From Calendula officinalis (Eukaryota > Streptophyta > Magnoliopsida > Asterales > Asteraceae), in NCBI GenBank assembly GCA_963853835.1, contig OY970822.1, forward strand, positions 9,983,501-10,047,500: a stretch of DNA of 64,000 nucleotides, read 5' to 3'. The position numbers were made by a program, and so were the translations under genes. The notes beneath the pieces are model-generated. The model was given only the letters and a program-made list of their open reading frames with translations, did no database searches and had not been told where the DNA came from. Every line of letters begins with the position of its first letter. Position 1 is the stretch's first letter. Shown one piece after another: positions 11,051 through 23,541 of this stretch.

Positions 11051-13716
11051 TGTAACATCCTAAAACTGGCCTAGATGTTTTAGGTATATTTTGATATTTG
11101 AAAATATCTATTTGACCGTATGTGGAATAATTTGACTAAATGTTAAATTTATTGTTTGACCTTTTGTCCTTTTGTGATATTTTAATCAAGGGATTAAAAT
11201 ATCTGTTTTCTGAAATGTTTAAATAAAAATGTGATTTTTATATCTTTGGATTCTCCTTTTTATATCGTCTCCGAATATACTTTCGTTTTTAAAATTGGAA
11301 CCCATTTGGTATTTTAAATAAATTAACTACGAAAGGGACTTTTGTATTGTATTTGTTAAAGATGAAAAGAAAGAGTCTAGTGGGCCCCATCCCTTGTTTG
11401 AGCAGCCATTTGAGATGGGAAACTCCATCTTTCCATGCTCACAAACCTTTCTCACTCTCTCTCTCACTACCGTCTCCCCCTCTCTCTCTAATCTCTCTCC
11501 CAAAACTCCATTAAAACCCCTTTTTGTGTTCTTCAAGTTCTTGAGCTCCAAGAGAGATTACTAGCTCGTTTCTTGGCCAATCTTTAATCCGAACACGTTT
11601 TTGGAAAGCTCTTGAGGTAAGCTTCAACCTATACGTGTTTAATTTCGATTCCATGATAGTTGATAAATTAGGGTTTATGTGTTCTTGAGATTTGGTTGGT
11701 GTTTATGGTGTTAAATGTTATATTAAGTGTTTATGCAAAGTTTGACATGTATTGTTGCTTGAGTACAAGTAATTTAGCACAAGGTACAACTATTTTAGCA
11801 AGGTGTACAAGTTAGGGTGTTTATGCTAGAAGTAGGTTATGTGGGTTTTGTCAACCCTTGGATTTCTTGTGGGTTGAATGCTTGGAATTGTTCATTATGT
11901 TAAGAAAACATGTTTGGTAAGTTATGTATGTTAAAAACCAAGTATTGGTGGATTTTGATAAGTAAACTAGCTAGTGTTTGGCTAATTGGGTGAAAAGATG
12001 AACTAGGAATTTTAGAAGTAAAATACTTGGGTTGTTGGTTGTCATGAATTGATGAATTGTTTAATTGGTTATGACTTGGTAGTTGTGATGAATGTGTGCT
12101 AAATGATTGAGCTTGGGTGGTGTTTGGATGGTTATTGGGAGATTTCATGAACTAGTGAAATTGGTGGTTAATAATGATCTAGGATGGCGTTTTGATCTTG
12201 TTAAAATAACTAGTAGTTATTAATTGTTAAATGGTGTGATTATAGCAATTATAGTTGTGCTTGAAAGTGTTGAAGTAAAAATGTTATTTTGACCCGTTTG
12301 GGCCAATGGGTAGTAAAGTGACTTAAATAACTTGGATTGTGAAAGTGTAAGTATTTTGTTAGGATTATGTGATTAGTAATGTTATTGGTAACATTTGGTG
12401 AATTGCAAGTTGTTTACATGATTGTAGTTATGGAAAGTATTATGGTTTTAATAATCCGGTTTTTGACCCGTTTGAGTGTAAGAAATGCAATATGGCTAGT
12501 TGACTTGTTGTGTAAGTGTAAATGGTCATGACATGTTCTTATGATGGTTTAAGTGTTTGGCTATTTAGTTAGTGCAAGTGTTAGTGTTAAATGTATATTT
12601 AACATTGTTTATAATTTGGTGGAATTATATACTAATTCGGTATTCCTTTGGTGTACAGGAATCGGGATCGTGACTCAGAAACATTAGACCTCTGAGTTCG
12701 ACAAGTGGAAGGTTTCGGTGAGTGGATTTAACCTCCAACTTGTGTTTGGTTACAATTGGTTCGGTATATTGCATACTTGTGAAAATGCAGGAATTTGGCT
12801 GATCTGGGGAGACAGCTGCTATCTTTAAATAGCGGCGCTATCTTGGCTGGTTTGCAAACAGAAACTCGAAATAGCGGATGCTATCTCAAAATAGCGGCGC
12901 TATCTTAGATAGCGGCGCTATTTTGGCTGATTTTTGGGGAAAATGTATTTTTTGACATTTTTTTTGTTGATTTATGTATGCCTAGTGTTAGGGAATACCA
13001 TACATGATTAGGTGCACAATGTGAAGAGACTTTGCTTGATTGCAAGCAACAACTCGGTGTGTGGTTATCCGAGGCTCGGTTTGACGTGGTGACCGAGGTT
13101 TGAGAAGTCAGTGCGCTGAGCAAGGGGTGTTGACTAAAGGGTATCCGACCTTACCTGTATTTGTTGCATGGTTAAGGGAGGTTGTGGCCCGGGTGTTGGA
13201 CACGAAACGCTATCGGTTACCGTGGTTTGGCCGACCATGGTTTAAGGCTCCGGCAGGACCCCGATCTTCTCGAACAAACAGTGTTGTCCCCAATCGGAGA
13301 TGTTCTAGAACTTCCGTGTTTTAGTGGACGGTGATTCGTAGTTACGTGGCCTTTAGACCGTAGGGATGTCTATGCTAGCTTGTTGGGCTTTACAGAAATT
13401 GTAGATTATATTCATTCACTTAGCTTTGTGCTAATCCCTCCCTCGTTGAATCTTTTCAGGTGGTCGGTGCTTTGGACGGGATGGTTGACCAAGCTCAGTT
13501 GATATGTTTTAAAAACGAGCCATGTCGTTTAAGTGACACCGTTTAAATAATTAATGTTAGAAGTTTATTTTGGGACATTTGGTTTGTAAACCTAAACCTA
13601 AACTTATTATTATCTTTATGCTTCCGCTAAACTAACCTAGAGGATAACCTATTCGCCTTCGGGCATTTAAAAAAAAAAAAAAAAAAAAAACGCTTCCTAA
13701 ATTTTGCGGTGTTACA
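11051..13716 (+). repeat. 3' LTR
   Basis: 2666 bp, nearly identical to 5279-7942. Differences seen include A/G at the TTTGACC(A/G)TATG site near the start, a shorter CT run, C/T in GGTGT(C/T)GACT and a longer A-run. It ends at GTTACA followed by the target duplication TAAAT. Confidence 0.92.
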
Positions 13717-13895
13717 TAAATCCCTTCAAATTTGACTTTATTAATGTTTAATACTACACTTCTAGAAATTTTAGACTTCATTAGTTTACCCTAACATGTA
13801 CCTAAGGAGCACATATTAGAAAAACTCATAAAATATATATCAAAGTTTAAAGTATTTCTGAAACTGGGAAATTAATAAACCCAAACTATTGGTAT

Positions 13896-14245
13896 TAGAG
13901 CTGTCGAAAATAACCGAAAACCATTCAATTGCATTTTGGTTTTTTGATTTTTTAGTTTTCGTTATTTGAATTTTGATACATGTAAAAGTCTAATGATTGT
14001 CGTGATTTACTTTTTGGTTTACAAATTAAAGAATGGTAATTAGAATTTTTGATAATTAATAGTTTAAGCATAATTTTTGGGTATAATTGGATATACCCGT
14101 ACCCGACATATTATCCGAACTACCCATACCCAAATACCCGAATTTAATTTGGTTCGGGTATTGGGTATATTTTATATATAAAGAAACCCGAACTACCCGA
14201 CCCGAACTACCCGAAACCCGAAAACTTATCCGATCAACACCCCTA
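13896..14245. mobile_element. hAT-type MITE
   Basis: The ends are TAGAGCTGTCGAAAA and TCAACACCCCTA, weakly inverted, with a perfect 8-bp duplication ATTGGTAT at 13888-13895 and 14246-14253. The interior is built of ACCCGA and ACCCGAACT repeats. It carries no gene. Confidence 0.75.
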
Positions 14246-14648
14246 ATTGGTATTTGTATCGAGACGTCTTGAAGTAACACGACATTTATTATTTAACAGT
14301 ATAAAATAAGAACCGCTACACGCCAATAAATTTTTGTTAATCACAGCCTTTACTTTTCTTCACCTTCACTAATCACTATTTACTATTTAGTACTCCGTAT
14401 TTAGTCATGTTCTTGATCCGGGTCGGGTCTAATAGTCCCGGTCCATCCATCCGAATTCCACTTCAGCGCTAAAATCCAGGGTCCATTCATACTTCAACTC
14501 AATTCAATCAATGTTTTTTCTCCAATTATAGCAAGAATTCCCGCCTACGTTTGATCACCTCTTCCCGTGATTATTAATCATCAAATCATCCTTATCATAC
14601 CACACTTTTGAGTTCAATTCGTGGAACACGATCTGACGGCCGGCGAAG

Positions 14649-16382
14649 ATGAAATACCGAGGCAAAATCGGCGGCGGAGGATTAATCGGCGGCTGGTCTA
14701 GTAGTCTCGGTTTACCTGCTGTTTTCCTCTTATGCATCTTCTTCTTCTTTTTAGGATTCTTCGGTTCTTCTCTATTATCTCAACAGGTCTTCCTTTTTCC
14801 CCTTGATAATTTGTTTTTTAACGTTTTTAAACTGTATTCAGATTGATCCGATTGCTAGTTAATCTTTACGCTTAATGGACTATAATTTTCTGATTGTGAG
14901 TGAATGATTTACAGGTTGAAACTGAATCTAGTATACATCCAAGACCTAGGGTGCTTAGTGAGAACGAATATGATCCGTTGCCTCGAGGAGATTCCGGTGA
15001 TGATTCCTTTACCACAATTCCTTTTCAGGTGCTGTTTTTCATGTTTTATTGTAGGTTTTTTCGTGAGTATACTTGCTAAGTTTGTGCATGTGCTTGCTTG
15101 CTATTAATTAGCTGTATTTATCATGTTATGAGCCCTAGAAATCGGAACTTTTCAATTGATAATTTTGACTAGATGAAAGAATGAATACTAATGTGAAGTT
15201 GTTTATTCAAAAGTAGGTATTTTGAACATCAATTTCATACTGCTATCTGTAAACTATGTGTGATTTACTAGGTGAATCATGGTGTAGACCTAACCGAGCA
15301 AGTTTTGTGATATTATATTTTTGTTAGGTTTTAAGCTGGAGTCCTCGAGCACTGTACTTTCCTGGTTTTGCAACTGCACAACAATGTGAAGCCATAATCA
15401 AGATGGCAAAAGTAAAACTTGCACCTTCAACCTTGGCTTTACGCAAGGGAGAAACAGCTGATAATACCAAAGGAATTAGAACAAGGTATTTATATAACAA
15501 TATAGTATATTTAGATGCGATATATACCATCATCTTTCTTATTTATTTTTTATGTAATGAACCAGTTCTGGCATGTTTATAAGTTCATCTGAAGACAAAA
15601 CAGGGATCTTGGATCAAATTGAAAAGAAAATTGAAAGGGCTACAATGATTCCCAGAGGCCATGGAGAGGTATTCAAATTATACTGTAAACTTTAACGGGC
15701 TGTATGATTTGTTAATTCATTGGTTATGTGTTAATTGTATGACTCATTATTTTTCAGGCGTTCAATGTTTTAAGATATGAAATTGGACAGAGGTATAATT
15801 CACATTATGATGCTTTCAACCCTACTGAATATGGTCCACAGAAAAGCCAACGGGTACACGACTTATTAAATCTAATTTATGCATGCTTTTATGTTTGGTA
15901 ATAGGAGTAATAATTTGAATTTGAATTTGAATGTTGGTTGCTTACAGATTGCTTCTTTGTTGCTGTATTTATCTGATGTTGAAGAAGGTGGAGAAACCAT
16001 GTTTCCATTCGAGGTAAGTTCCACAATTGTTAATTCCTGTGCATGTATGATTATATTCATAAACAATTATTATTGATTTTATTGCAGAATGGTGAAAATA
16101 CGGCTTCAAATTATGATTTCAGAAAATGTATTGGTTTGAAAGTAAAACCACGAAAGGGTGATGCACTTTTGTTTTATTCCTTATACCCAAACGGTACTAT
16201 CGATCCGGTAAGTTAATTTTTGGTTATTTTAAGTTTTGACTTTTTTGTTGACCGGAAAGGGCGATTTGGTAAATTTTAATGATTTGTTGATGCAGACATC
16301 GCTTCATGGTAGCTGTCCCGTAATCAAAGGCCAGAAATGGGTGGCAACAAAATGGCTTAGGAACGAAGAAGAATACGATTAA
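14649..16382 (+). CDS. P4H: Prolyl 4-hydroxylase, P4H9-like
   Basis: A Fe(II)/2-oxoglutarate dioxygenase that hydroxylates proline in extensins and arabinogalactan proteins in the ER and Golgi before O-glycosylation. Eight exons: 14649-14786, 14915-15028, 15328-15485, 15566-15668, 15758-15853, 15948-16013, 16088-16207, 16296-16382; together 293 residues, the usual family length, with all phases and GT-AG borders correct. Residues 22-44 (LPAVFLLCIFFFFLGFFG) form a type II membrane anchor. The jelly-roll core has the iron ligands in NSHYDAFNP (His and Asp, exon 5) and TSLHGSCPV (distal His, exon 8), and the 2-oxoglutarate lysine in KGQKWVATKW. IASLLLYLSDVEEGGETMFP is the typical strand between them. 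From memory the sequence best fits Arabidopsis P4H9, but closest-paralogue assignment needs a tree. It appears intact. Only about 300 bases separate its stop from a degraded Harbinger element. Confidence 0.95.
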
Positions 16383-16739
16383 CTTTTTCTTTTTTGTTTT
16401 TATTTAATCTTTTGCCGTATTTGCAGAACTTGGAATCATGTATAGGTGTTCATCTCAGCATTATATTGATAATTGGTTAATTATTAAAGGACCGATTCGG
16501 TTCCTTTATATTATCTAGTTTTGTGGTTTTGAATTTAGTTAAAATGTTATTGTCATGGCAAAAGATCTTTCTATACATCTATATTTGATCAATTTTTATA
16601 TTCTATGCAAATTTGAAATTACTCAGACACTAAATAAGATGTAGGTAACATTAATTCAAGTAGTTTTGACTTGCGAATAACAATCAGTACGATTGTTAAG
16701 TTTTATCAATACCAACTTAATTGGTTAATTTTTCCACCC

Positions 16740-17676
16740 TTATGTATTTTAGGATCTAACTCGCTAGATTTGTTATATACAAATGAAAGTAAAAATCTTG
16801 GGTTTGGCAATACAAAGTGGTCAACCCCTGATGCGGTGATTTTAGCCAAACGTTGGATTCATAACTCTGAAGATGGTGTTAAGGGAAATAGCAAAAAACA
16901 TATCGTCCATTGGGGTCGCGGACTTCAACTCGGTTGAATCTGTCAAGCGTAACATGAACCAACTAACGGGCAAATGGTCCAAAATAGCGCATGACGTGAA
17001 AGCGTTCAGTGCTATATACAATTCTTTAAACGACATTCGTGGAAGCGGTACGCGAGACGAGGACGTTCTAAGAGCTTCTCATCAACAATTCCATGAAAAT
17101 ATTGCCCGTAATTTTATATACGAGGAGTGTTGGGAAGTGGTAAAAGATTGTCCAAAGTTCTATATTTCTCAAGGCGTCATGGATACCGAGCCGATAAGCC
17201 TCGATGAAGACAGCGAACCGGTTAGCATGGATACAAGGACGACGGCACCGGCTAACATGCATGCGTTGTTCCAAGATGAGCCGTTGAGACGCCCCCTGGC
17301 CGCAGTCTTAGTAAGAAAAGTCAAAAAACTTCGTCTTCGTCCGATGTCGCAACTTCTGCAAGGTCCATTAAGTTGAACACTTTGGACATGGTTAGGTAAA
17401 CCTCCCATAAGCAATCTAACGCTATCGCTAAGGTTGCAAAAATGGCTAAGCAAAAATTAATTTTGAATACTTGGAAATTCCTAGCCACAAAAGTACCGAA
17501 CGACCTTAGCGAAAGTCGTAAGCAAATGCTTGAAGAAACTCAAGAATCAATTGCAAGGAAATTTCATAAGGATTTGGCGATTTTTAACGAGGATGACGAG
17601 GAGGGTGACAGTGAGGGTTCGGGAACACAAGGACCGGTTGGCGAAGATGAAGACAACAATGAATCTCTTGAGTAGT
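16740..17676 (+). pseudogene. Broken Harbinger ORF1 (Myb/NAM-associated protein)
   Basis: This is a frameshifted copy of the protein also seen at 39895-41157. KWSTPDAVILAKRWIHNSED (near 16818) matches the Myb/SANT-like start of that protein. The frame shifts near 16910, continues as DFNSVESVKRNMNQLTGKWS...FIYEECWEVVKDCPKFYIS to a stop at 17376, and resumes near 17436 as KMAKQKLILNTWKFLATKVP with an acidic tail (DNNESLE, stop at 17675). Proteins of this type are often auto-annotated as glutathione S-transferase T3-like or NAM-associated; I infer the DNA-binding accessory ORF of PIF/Harbinger transposons. The T-run repeats that follow are the same as in the other copy. Confidence 0.75.
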
Positions 17677-17679
17677 ATT

Positions 17680-17800
17680 TTTTTTTTTAAATTAATGTCT
17701 TTTTTTAATTAATGTGTGTTTTTTTAAGTAATGTCTTTTTTTAATTAATGTCTTTTTTTTTAATTAATGTTTTTTTTTAATTAATGAAATTTATTTTTAT
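17680..17800 (+). repeat. Tandem T-run/AATTAATG repeats
   Basis: About six copies of a 15-20-bp unit, TTTTTTTAATTAATGTC, follow the broken ORF. Equivalent repeats follow the sister ORF at 41157-41310, so they are an ancestral part of the element. Confidence 0.7.
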
Positions 17801-18145
17801 TAGTTATATGTTTAAATTAGTTGTATATTTTTATTAGAAAAAGAAAAGTAAATGGTGGGGCCCAAATTTGGTGAAGTGACGGAGTGCTGTTAGTATGGGT
17901 ACGTCAGTTTAGTGTTAGTTAGTTTGTCTACTGACGTGGCGCTGAGTTGGTAGCAACTAATGACGTCAGTTGTTGCCACCATTGACACCGGTCTAAGTTG
18001 TGGATTCACGTTTCTTCTACTTTTTATATTGGGCTTTTAAAATGTTGTAATCTTATGGATCAACTTAGTGGTTCCACTTTAGGAGATAGAAAATCGATAA
18101 TAAGCAATGATCCAAACTAGCCTAAAAAACAAAAGATAATATATA

Positions 18146-18456
18146 CCAGTTCTTTATCAAAATAAGTGATACACTTTTTATTTAGGGGTGTAATAAAATA
18201 ATTGATATATTTTTAAAACTTACTTTATTTAGTAAAAAAATGAGACCCTATCTCCACTAACTATCTTTTAATAAAGTAAAATTACTCTTTTACCCTTACT
18301 TTTACTTTTAAACATAATTAATATCACTTTATTCAAAAGAAATGTGGCTCATTCTCCACTAACTATCCAATTTAATATATCTTAAACCACTTTTTAATTT
18401 TTTACCTCAAAACCCGTGTTTTCTCAATTGTATCACTTATTTTGATACTGAGGTAG
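18146..18456. mobile_element. Stowaway-type MITE, diverged
   Basis: TA-flanked; ends CCAGTTCTTTATCAAAATAAG and, inverted, CTACCTCAGTATCAAAATAAG. Its size (311 bp) and interior match the better-preserved copies at 51250 and 52799. Confidence 0.65.
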
Positions 18457-21400
18457 TAATTCTTTTGAGCTTGTAAAAAAGATAGCAAAAGTCCATACTC
18501 AATTGGGTAGGGTAATAGGTTATCAAAGTTGTTTTTTCTATATTAATTGAAGTTGTCAACTGGTACATAAGATAAATCAGTATTGTGATATCTACAGAAT
18601 CATAAGATTAAAAATAAATACACTGATAGAAAGAAGAGCAAATTGAAGGCAATGTTCCCCAACACATGCAACACCGGTCGTCGAACGATACACAATACAT
18701 GTGTCAGCTCAATTATTCTTTTCTGCAAGTAATGATATGTCCATATAACAAATTCTTCTAACAATAAGCCTGTTGAAATATTAAATGTTAGTAAACCAAG
18801 TTTTTTACTTTATTGTCATAGCCTTATTGTACGATTAGTAATGTTGAATAGTACAGGGTGTAAGATGCACAAGTATAAAACATAAAGGACTTTGGAGATG
18901 TTTACAAGTGGCACGACCACTGTCGAGTATAACTTGTACACTGTAGGGTCACATGTGGTTAAATGTAAACGTTCAATAATATTATGAGAGATAATATTGG
19001 TTTCTATTAAATATTCTTACTTATCTTCTAACTTATTTGACTTATATAATTATCTAAATTAAAAGATGAAATTAAAAAGAAAATTAGTGAATTTCACATG
19101 TCAATTATAAATATGTGACTGAAGTAAGAAGATTTTAATAAGAAATCAGTAGTATGAGAGAGAGAGAGATTTTAACCTGATCCAAGTCATTCAACCTTTC
19201 TTAACCTTTAAGGAACAAATTAGAGAAATCCTTCTTTATATTCAAATAATAATAATAATGTATCCAAGACATAATTATGAAGGAGCCCAATGCATTAATG
19301 ATTCATCAACGATCACGACTTTTAGGCATGTATCATGATCACTGTATTTATGATATGTTTTGCTTCATTTAACTATATATTGTATTTAATATATATAAAC
19401 CTCTACAATGTTTATGCATAGAGAGTACAACTGTTATAAAAGTGAGAGTTTATAAGTTAGTGATGTGGCAAGTTTATGAACCCTTAAAAATATTTAGCCT
19501 TGTAAATGCCCTTGATAAATCTAGAAAACATATATTGTAAAATAAAGATCAACATAATGGAATTTTTAGAAATAAAAGACAACAGGATTCTATTACTCTA
19601 ATATCAATATAAGTTATAATATCACCCCCTATTTAGCAACAATACCACTTACTATTTTTAGAAAGAAAAGTATGTAAAAAGTATGGAATTTTTAGAAAGA
19701 AAATTATGTAAAAAGTTCTTAGGGAGAATCATTGAAATGTGCACATAATATATATGTTGTTAGCAACAATACCACTTACTTTAATTACATTGAGTCTTTT
19801 TAAGTTGTGGATTAGGCACAAACGATGAACAATCTGCATAATTAATTAATTTTATATTACTCATATATATAATTGTCATAGACAATTTACTGCTCACAAG
19901 GGGTTTAACATAAGCAAATAATAAAGCCGTTTTGATTTGAAAGGAAAACAGAAAAATAAGTTTATCCAAGTGGTTTTCTTGGCAAGATAAGACCATACCT
20001 GATGTTACTTGATAGACTCAAGCTCGATTTTTGCTTTCTTTGATTTTTAAATCCAAAAGTAGCATCAATAATAAAAAAAATCTGAATGTAACAAAAGCTC
20101 AGCCTTAATCTTCACGTAATTTAAATACGCAGCAACGCGCGAACAACAATAATCCTCGTTTGAGTACAAAGCTCAAGTGTTTAGATCAATGTATATCATC
20201 TAACTAATATTATAAGTAGAGGTAGATTCAGAAAATTTTGTTAAGAACAGCTGGGTAGAAAAATTGTTTCTATCAACGCCTTAAACGCTGATAACTTAAT
20301 TATATTTCATTGATAAATAACTTAGTAACTTGAATTTATTGTCCAATGATCAATCAACATTAAGAAACATGCCTGATGTGAACCTCTCGCAACTGTTTAT
20401 ATTGAATTTATTACAGAGAAATGATATTTAGTCTTACTATTTGGACATACTCATATATCTACCCACTTGATATGATGACATGTGTATTCCACTAATTCTA
20501 TCTCCTAATATTATTCCTTGATTTTGACACGTGTCTTCATTTAATGAGTAGGTCTAAATGGTAGGCCTAAATACCATTACTCTTTATTACAATGTCATTT
20601 AATTTTATTTTTCTAAATCCATATTTTTAATGAAAATGTTTAATTAGCATTTTAATAAAAATGATCAATCCATATTTCATTTAGCAATATAGCATATTTT
20701 CAAAGTCAAGATCATTTGTATAATGAATGTTGACGATTTTAATAATATGTTTAAATTACTATTAATAGAAAATAGAAAAGAACTTGTCTAGCAAAATGTT
20801 CATGGTAAATTATACACACAGATTGCCCAGGAGGATTAAAATAGGATGCAAACACAATCAGTATATTATTAAGTAAATTAATTTGAAAAGTTGACATATA
20901 TAAACCTTTTTCAATTAGATGGATTCCATGCGACATTCATCGAACACCTGGTGTGCAGATGTAAAATTCTACATAAACAAACAAAGATGATATGTAATCA
21001 AACTAAAACCAAAGGAAAAAAGAACAAACCTGTTTGATAACGAAATAAAGTTTATGATTAACAGAATGATCTTCACATAATTGAGGAAATTGTGATTGAA
21101 AGAGGACATATTGCCTAACAAATCATCGACACTGGTCAATTATTTCGTTAAGCATCAGAGTCTGAGAACAATTGAGACATCAAACATATTAAAAATTAAA
21201 ATTCTAATAAACATGGATTTATAATCAGTTACAAATCCCATCATACCAAATGATTTTAAACAAAGTTAAAATTTTCCAGTTGTATTATTCCATCATGTGA
21301 CGTTGCAACTACAAGAATAGAACAGTTTTGGGGTTTTCTCACCGACAGTCAACAGTCCTTTTGCAATCATGATACATGCGGACTTACCTTTTTTGTTTCG

Positions 21401-21608
21401 ATCCAAAACCCTTAAATTTACTGGCTGATTAAAACCCTAGTTGCTATTATCAGTAATTAATATCTTTGAATTTGTTATTTGGGGACAAATTTAGGTATTG
21501 CATTGATGATTAATCATATGTAGACGTAATCATATGTATAAGAATTGGGTGAAAAGTTTTTTTTTAACGATAAATCATAATCTACTTTTAATTACCATCT
21601 ATGTCTAT
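18457..21608. other. Intergenic, no coding gene recognised
   Basis: AT-rich. Several minus-strand donor-like sites occur (AAAAAAG|GTAAGTCC near 21388, CATCAG|GTATGG near 19999) with a leader-like segment at 21390-21450. They could mark a spliced non-coding transcript or a decayed gene, but no continuous protein could be assembled. Confidence 0.4.
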
Positions 21609-22272
21609 TAGGGGTGTTCACTATTCGGATATAACCGGATTGTTCAATTGGAAATTTTGGATCGGACTATTTGGATTGGTTATTTGGTTTTTTTGGATCG
21701 GTTTGGACTTAAAACAAACTAATAATTTGGATTTCAGATTGGATTTGGTTTCCGTTGTGAAAACTGGATTGTCCAAAAAAACCAAATAGTAATATGTAGT
21801 AAATTGATTTATATACTAACACTTGTTGGTTTCCATTGTAAGCAATTATGGTTTCTCTTTTCTTTACATAACTTATATAGTAAATTAATTTATATACTAA
21901 CACTTGTTCCATTTTATATTGTATCAGTTGGTGATATACCAATATATTTGGAGTTTTTGATAAAATTGATGTCAAATTTTTTTCATATATGATTGTAAAT
22001 GTCACAAGTTATGAATTAAACTTGTTTTTATGTACAAAGTAGTATATCATTTTAAAATTTTACATATGAACTTAATAATTTATGTTATATACTTTTGGAA
22101 TATTTTGAAAATTTTAAGGAAAAACCAAACCAACCAAATTATTATTTGGTTCGGATCGGTTTGGTTTTCGAATTAGTTTGGACGGTTCGGTTTAAACTTT
22201 TGAAAACCGGATTTTATTTGGTTTCACCTATTTGGATCGGATAAGACCGAACCGTCCAAATGAACACCCCTA
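21609..22272. mobile_element. hAT-type MITE with TTTGGATCGG repeats
   Basis: The perfect terminal inverted repeat TAGGGGTGTTCA is flanked by ATGTCTAT (21601-21608) and ATGTCTAC (22273-22280), an 8-bp duplication with one change. The subterminal regions consist of TTTGGATCGG and TTTGGTTTT repeats. The interior has a duplicated segment TTTATATACTAACACTTGTT. Confidence 0.8.
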
Positions 22273-22280
22273 ATGTCTAC

Positions 22281-23541
22281 GACGAGATTTGAACCTCATG
22301 GATGAGGGGCATACATCATATCGCTAGACTAAATGACCTTTGGTTAACAGTTGATTAGGCAATTTGAGAGTGTTTACAAGTTTATCCCAATATTTTTTAA
22401 AAATGCATTAGATCCCATGCTAATGATGGTGTCGGTTGAAAACTGGCGAGTTTCACCTTTTTTGTCAGTTTGGGGTGCTTCGGTATACGAACGAGTGTGT
22501 GGTCCCAAAACTGTGTGAGTATTTTATGTATAAGGTAAATATTGGTGATTTTATCATGTTCAAATATTTTAGCTTATTTGTAATTTCCTAGAAACCAATG
22601 CGGTTTCATATTAAGCTCGAATATGTGTAAGGAAGTGTGCAATACACACTCGTTTGAGTTCCAAACTCAAATAAAGACGCATGTGTTGGGCAACACATGT
22701 ATGTGGATTCCAACTAACATAACTGCCATATGTATAAATATATCGATATTTGGTCTCATTTGATCTTGACAAGTGGATTGTCTTATCCGAATAGAGATTT
22801 CGTGTAACTCATAGAATAATTGTCGAAATACTTTATTTAGAGAGTGGATTATACACGACTCAGTCAAATATATAAGATTTCATCACATCATGATCCCATT
22901 TTATAATTGGTAAATAATATGTAAGACTTGAAAATATTAAGTGAATGTACATTGTTGGTAGAGATGTGTCAGGGTTGAAGTGTCAGCTGATATAATGCCA
23001 AATTAGCAACTAAAAATTCAGTTTATGTAATCGTGGGGAATGGTCTCATGCGGTTCGATAAAATGCCTAACTGGTCAACAGTGAGAATATTGTAATCTTT
23101 TGTCCAAATATACCGAAATCCCCATTTGCATTCACCACCACACACTAACAAATTCCAACTATTGTCCGAATAATTATCTTGTTTTTTTTTCATAAATAAT
23201 CAAAAATTAATACCAACCTTACAGAATTTTATTAAAGATGTTGATTGACATGTTTCAGAATCAAAGCTTACATTTAATGCTAGATAACGGTGGAGTACAA
23301 TGAAAGAAACAACTCGTCTCATAGTTATTTTGGTTCAACTAAATTTGTAGAAAAAACAAGTGGAATGTGTGTACTTTGTTAATTTTTTTGCTATTTATAG
23401 TTGTATACATAACATGATTATGTACATGAGTAATCAAATCACTGTCATATATGATGTTAGGCAAGATGGTATGTACTGCCTACAGATATTAATATGCCTG
23501 CCTTATAACAGATTACAAGAAAGAAGCATAGTACTAACATC
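22281..23541. other. Upstream region of the NPH3-like gene
   Basis: No ORF of note. The sequence is AT-rich and presumably contains the promoter of the gene starting at 23542. No specific element can be defended. Confidence 0.4.

Larger units (their letters stand above)
5279..13716 (+). mobile_element. Non-coding Ty3/gypsy-like LTR retrotransposon (LARD-type)
   Basis: A complete element of 8438 bp: 5' LTR, primer binding site, 3.1-kb internal region, purine tract and 3' LTR, flanked by a perfect 5-bp duplication TAAAT (5274-5278 and 13717-13721). LTRs start TGTAACATCC and end GGTGTTACA. The internal region has no gag-pol frame, only a 38-codon open stretch after the primer site, so it must rely on proteins supplied in trans. 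By eye the two LTRs differ at about ten positions plus two length differences (a CT run and a poly-A run) over 2.66 kb, so the insertion is recent. The very long LTR and the initiator-Met-type primer site suggest the gypsy superfamily, Tekay-like; that placement is inference. Confidence 0.9.
16671..17993 (+). mobile_element. PIF/Harbinger-type element, 5' end lost
   Basis: The right end reads ...CCACCATTGACACCGGTC followed by TAA. Inverted, it gives GACCGGTGTCAATGG, which matches the terminal repeat of the MITE at 28057. The left terminus was not found between the prolyl hydroxylase stop and 16740, so the 5' border given is approximate. The 3' region (17680-17790) is a run of T7-9AATTAATGTC units. 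Confidence 0.65.
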
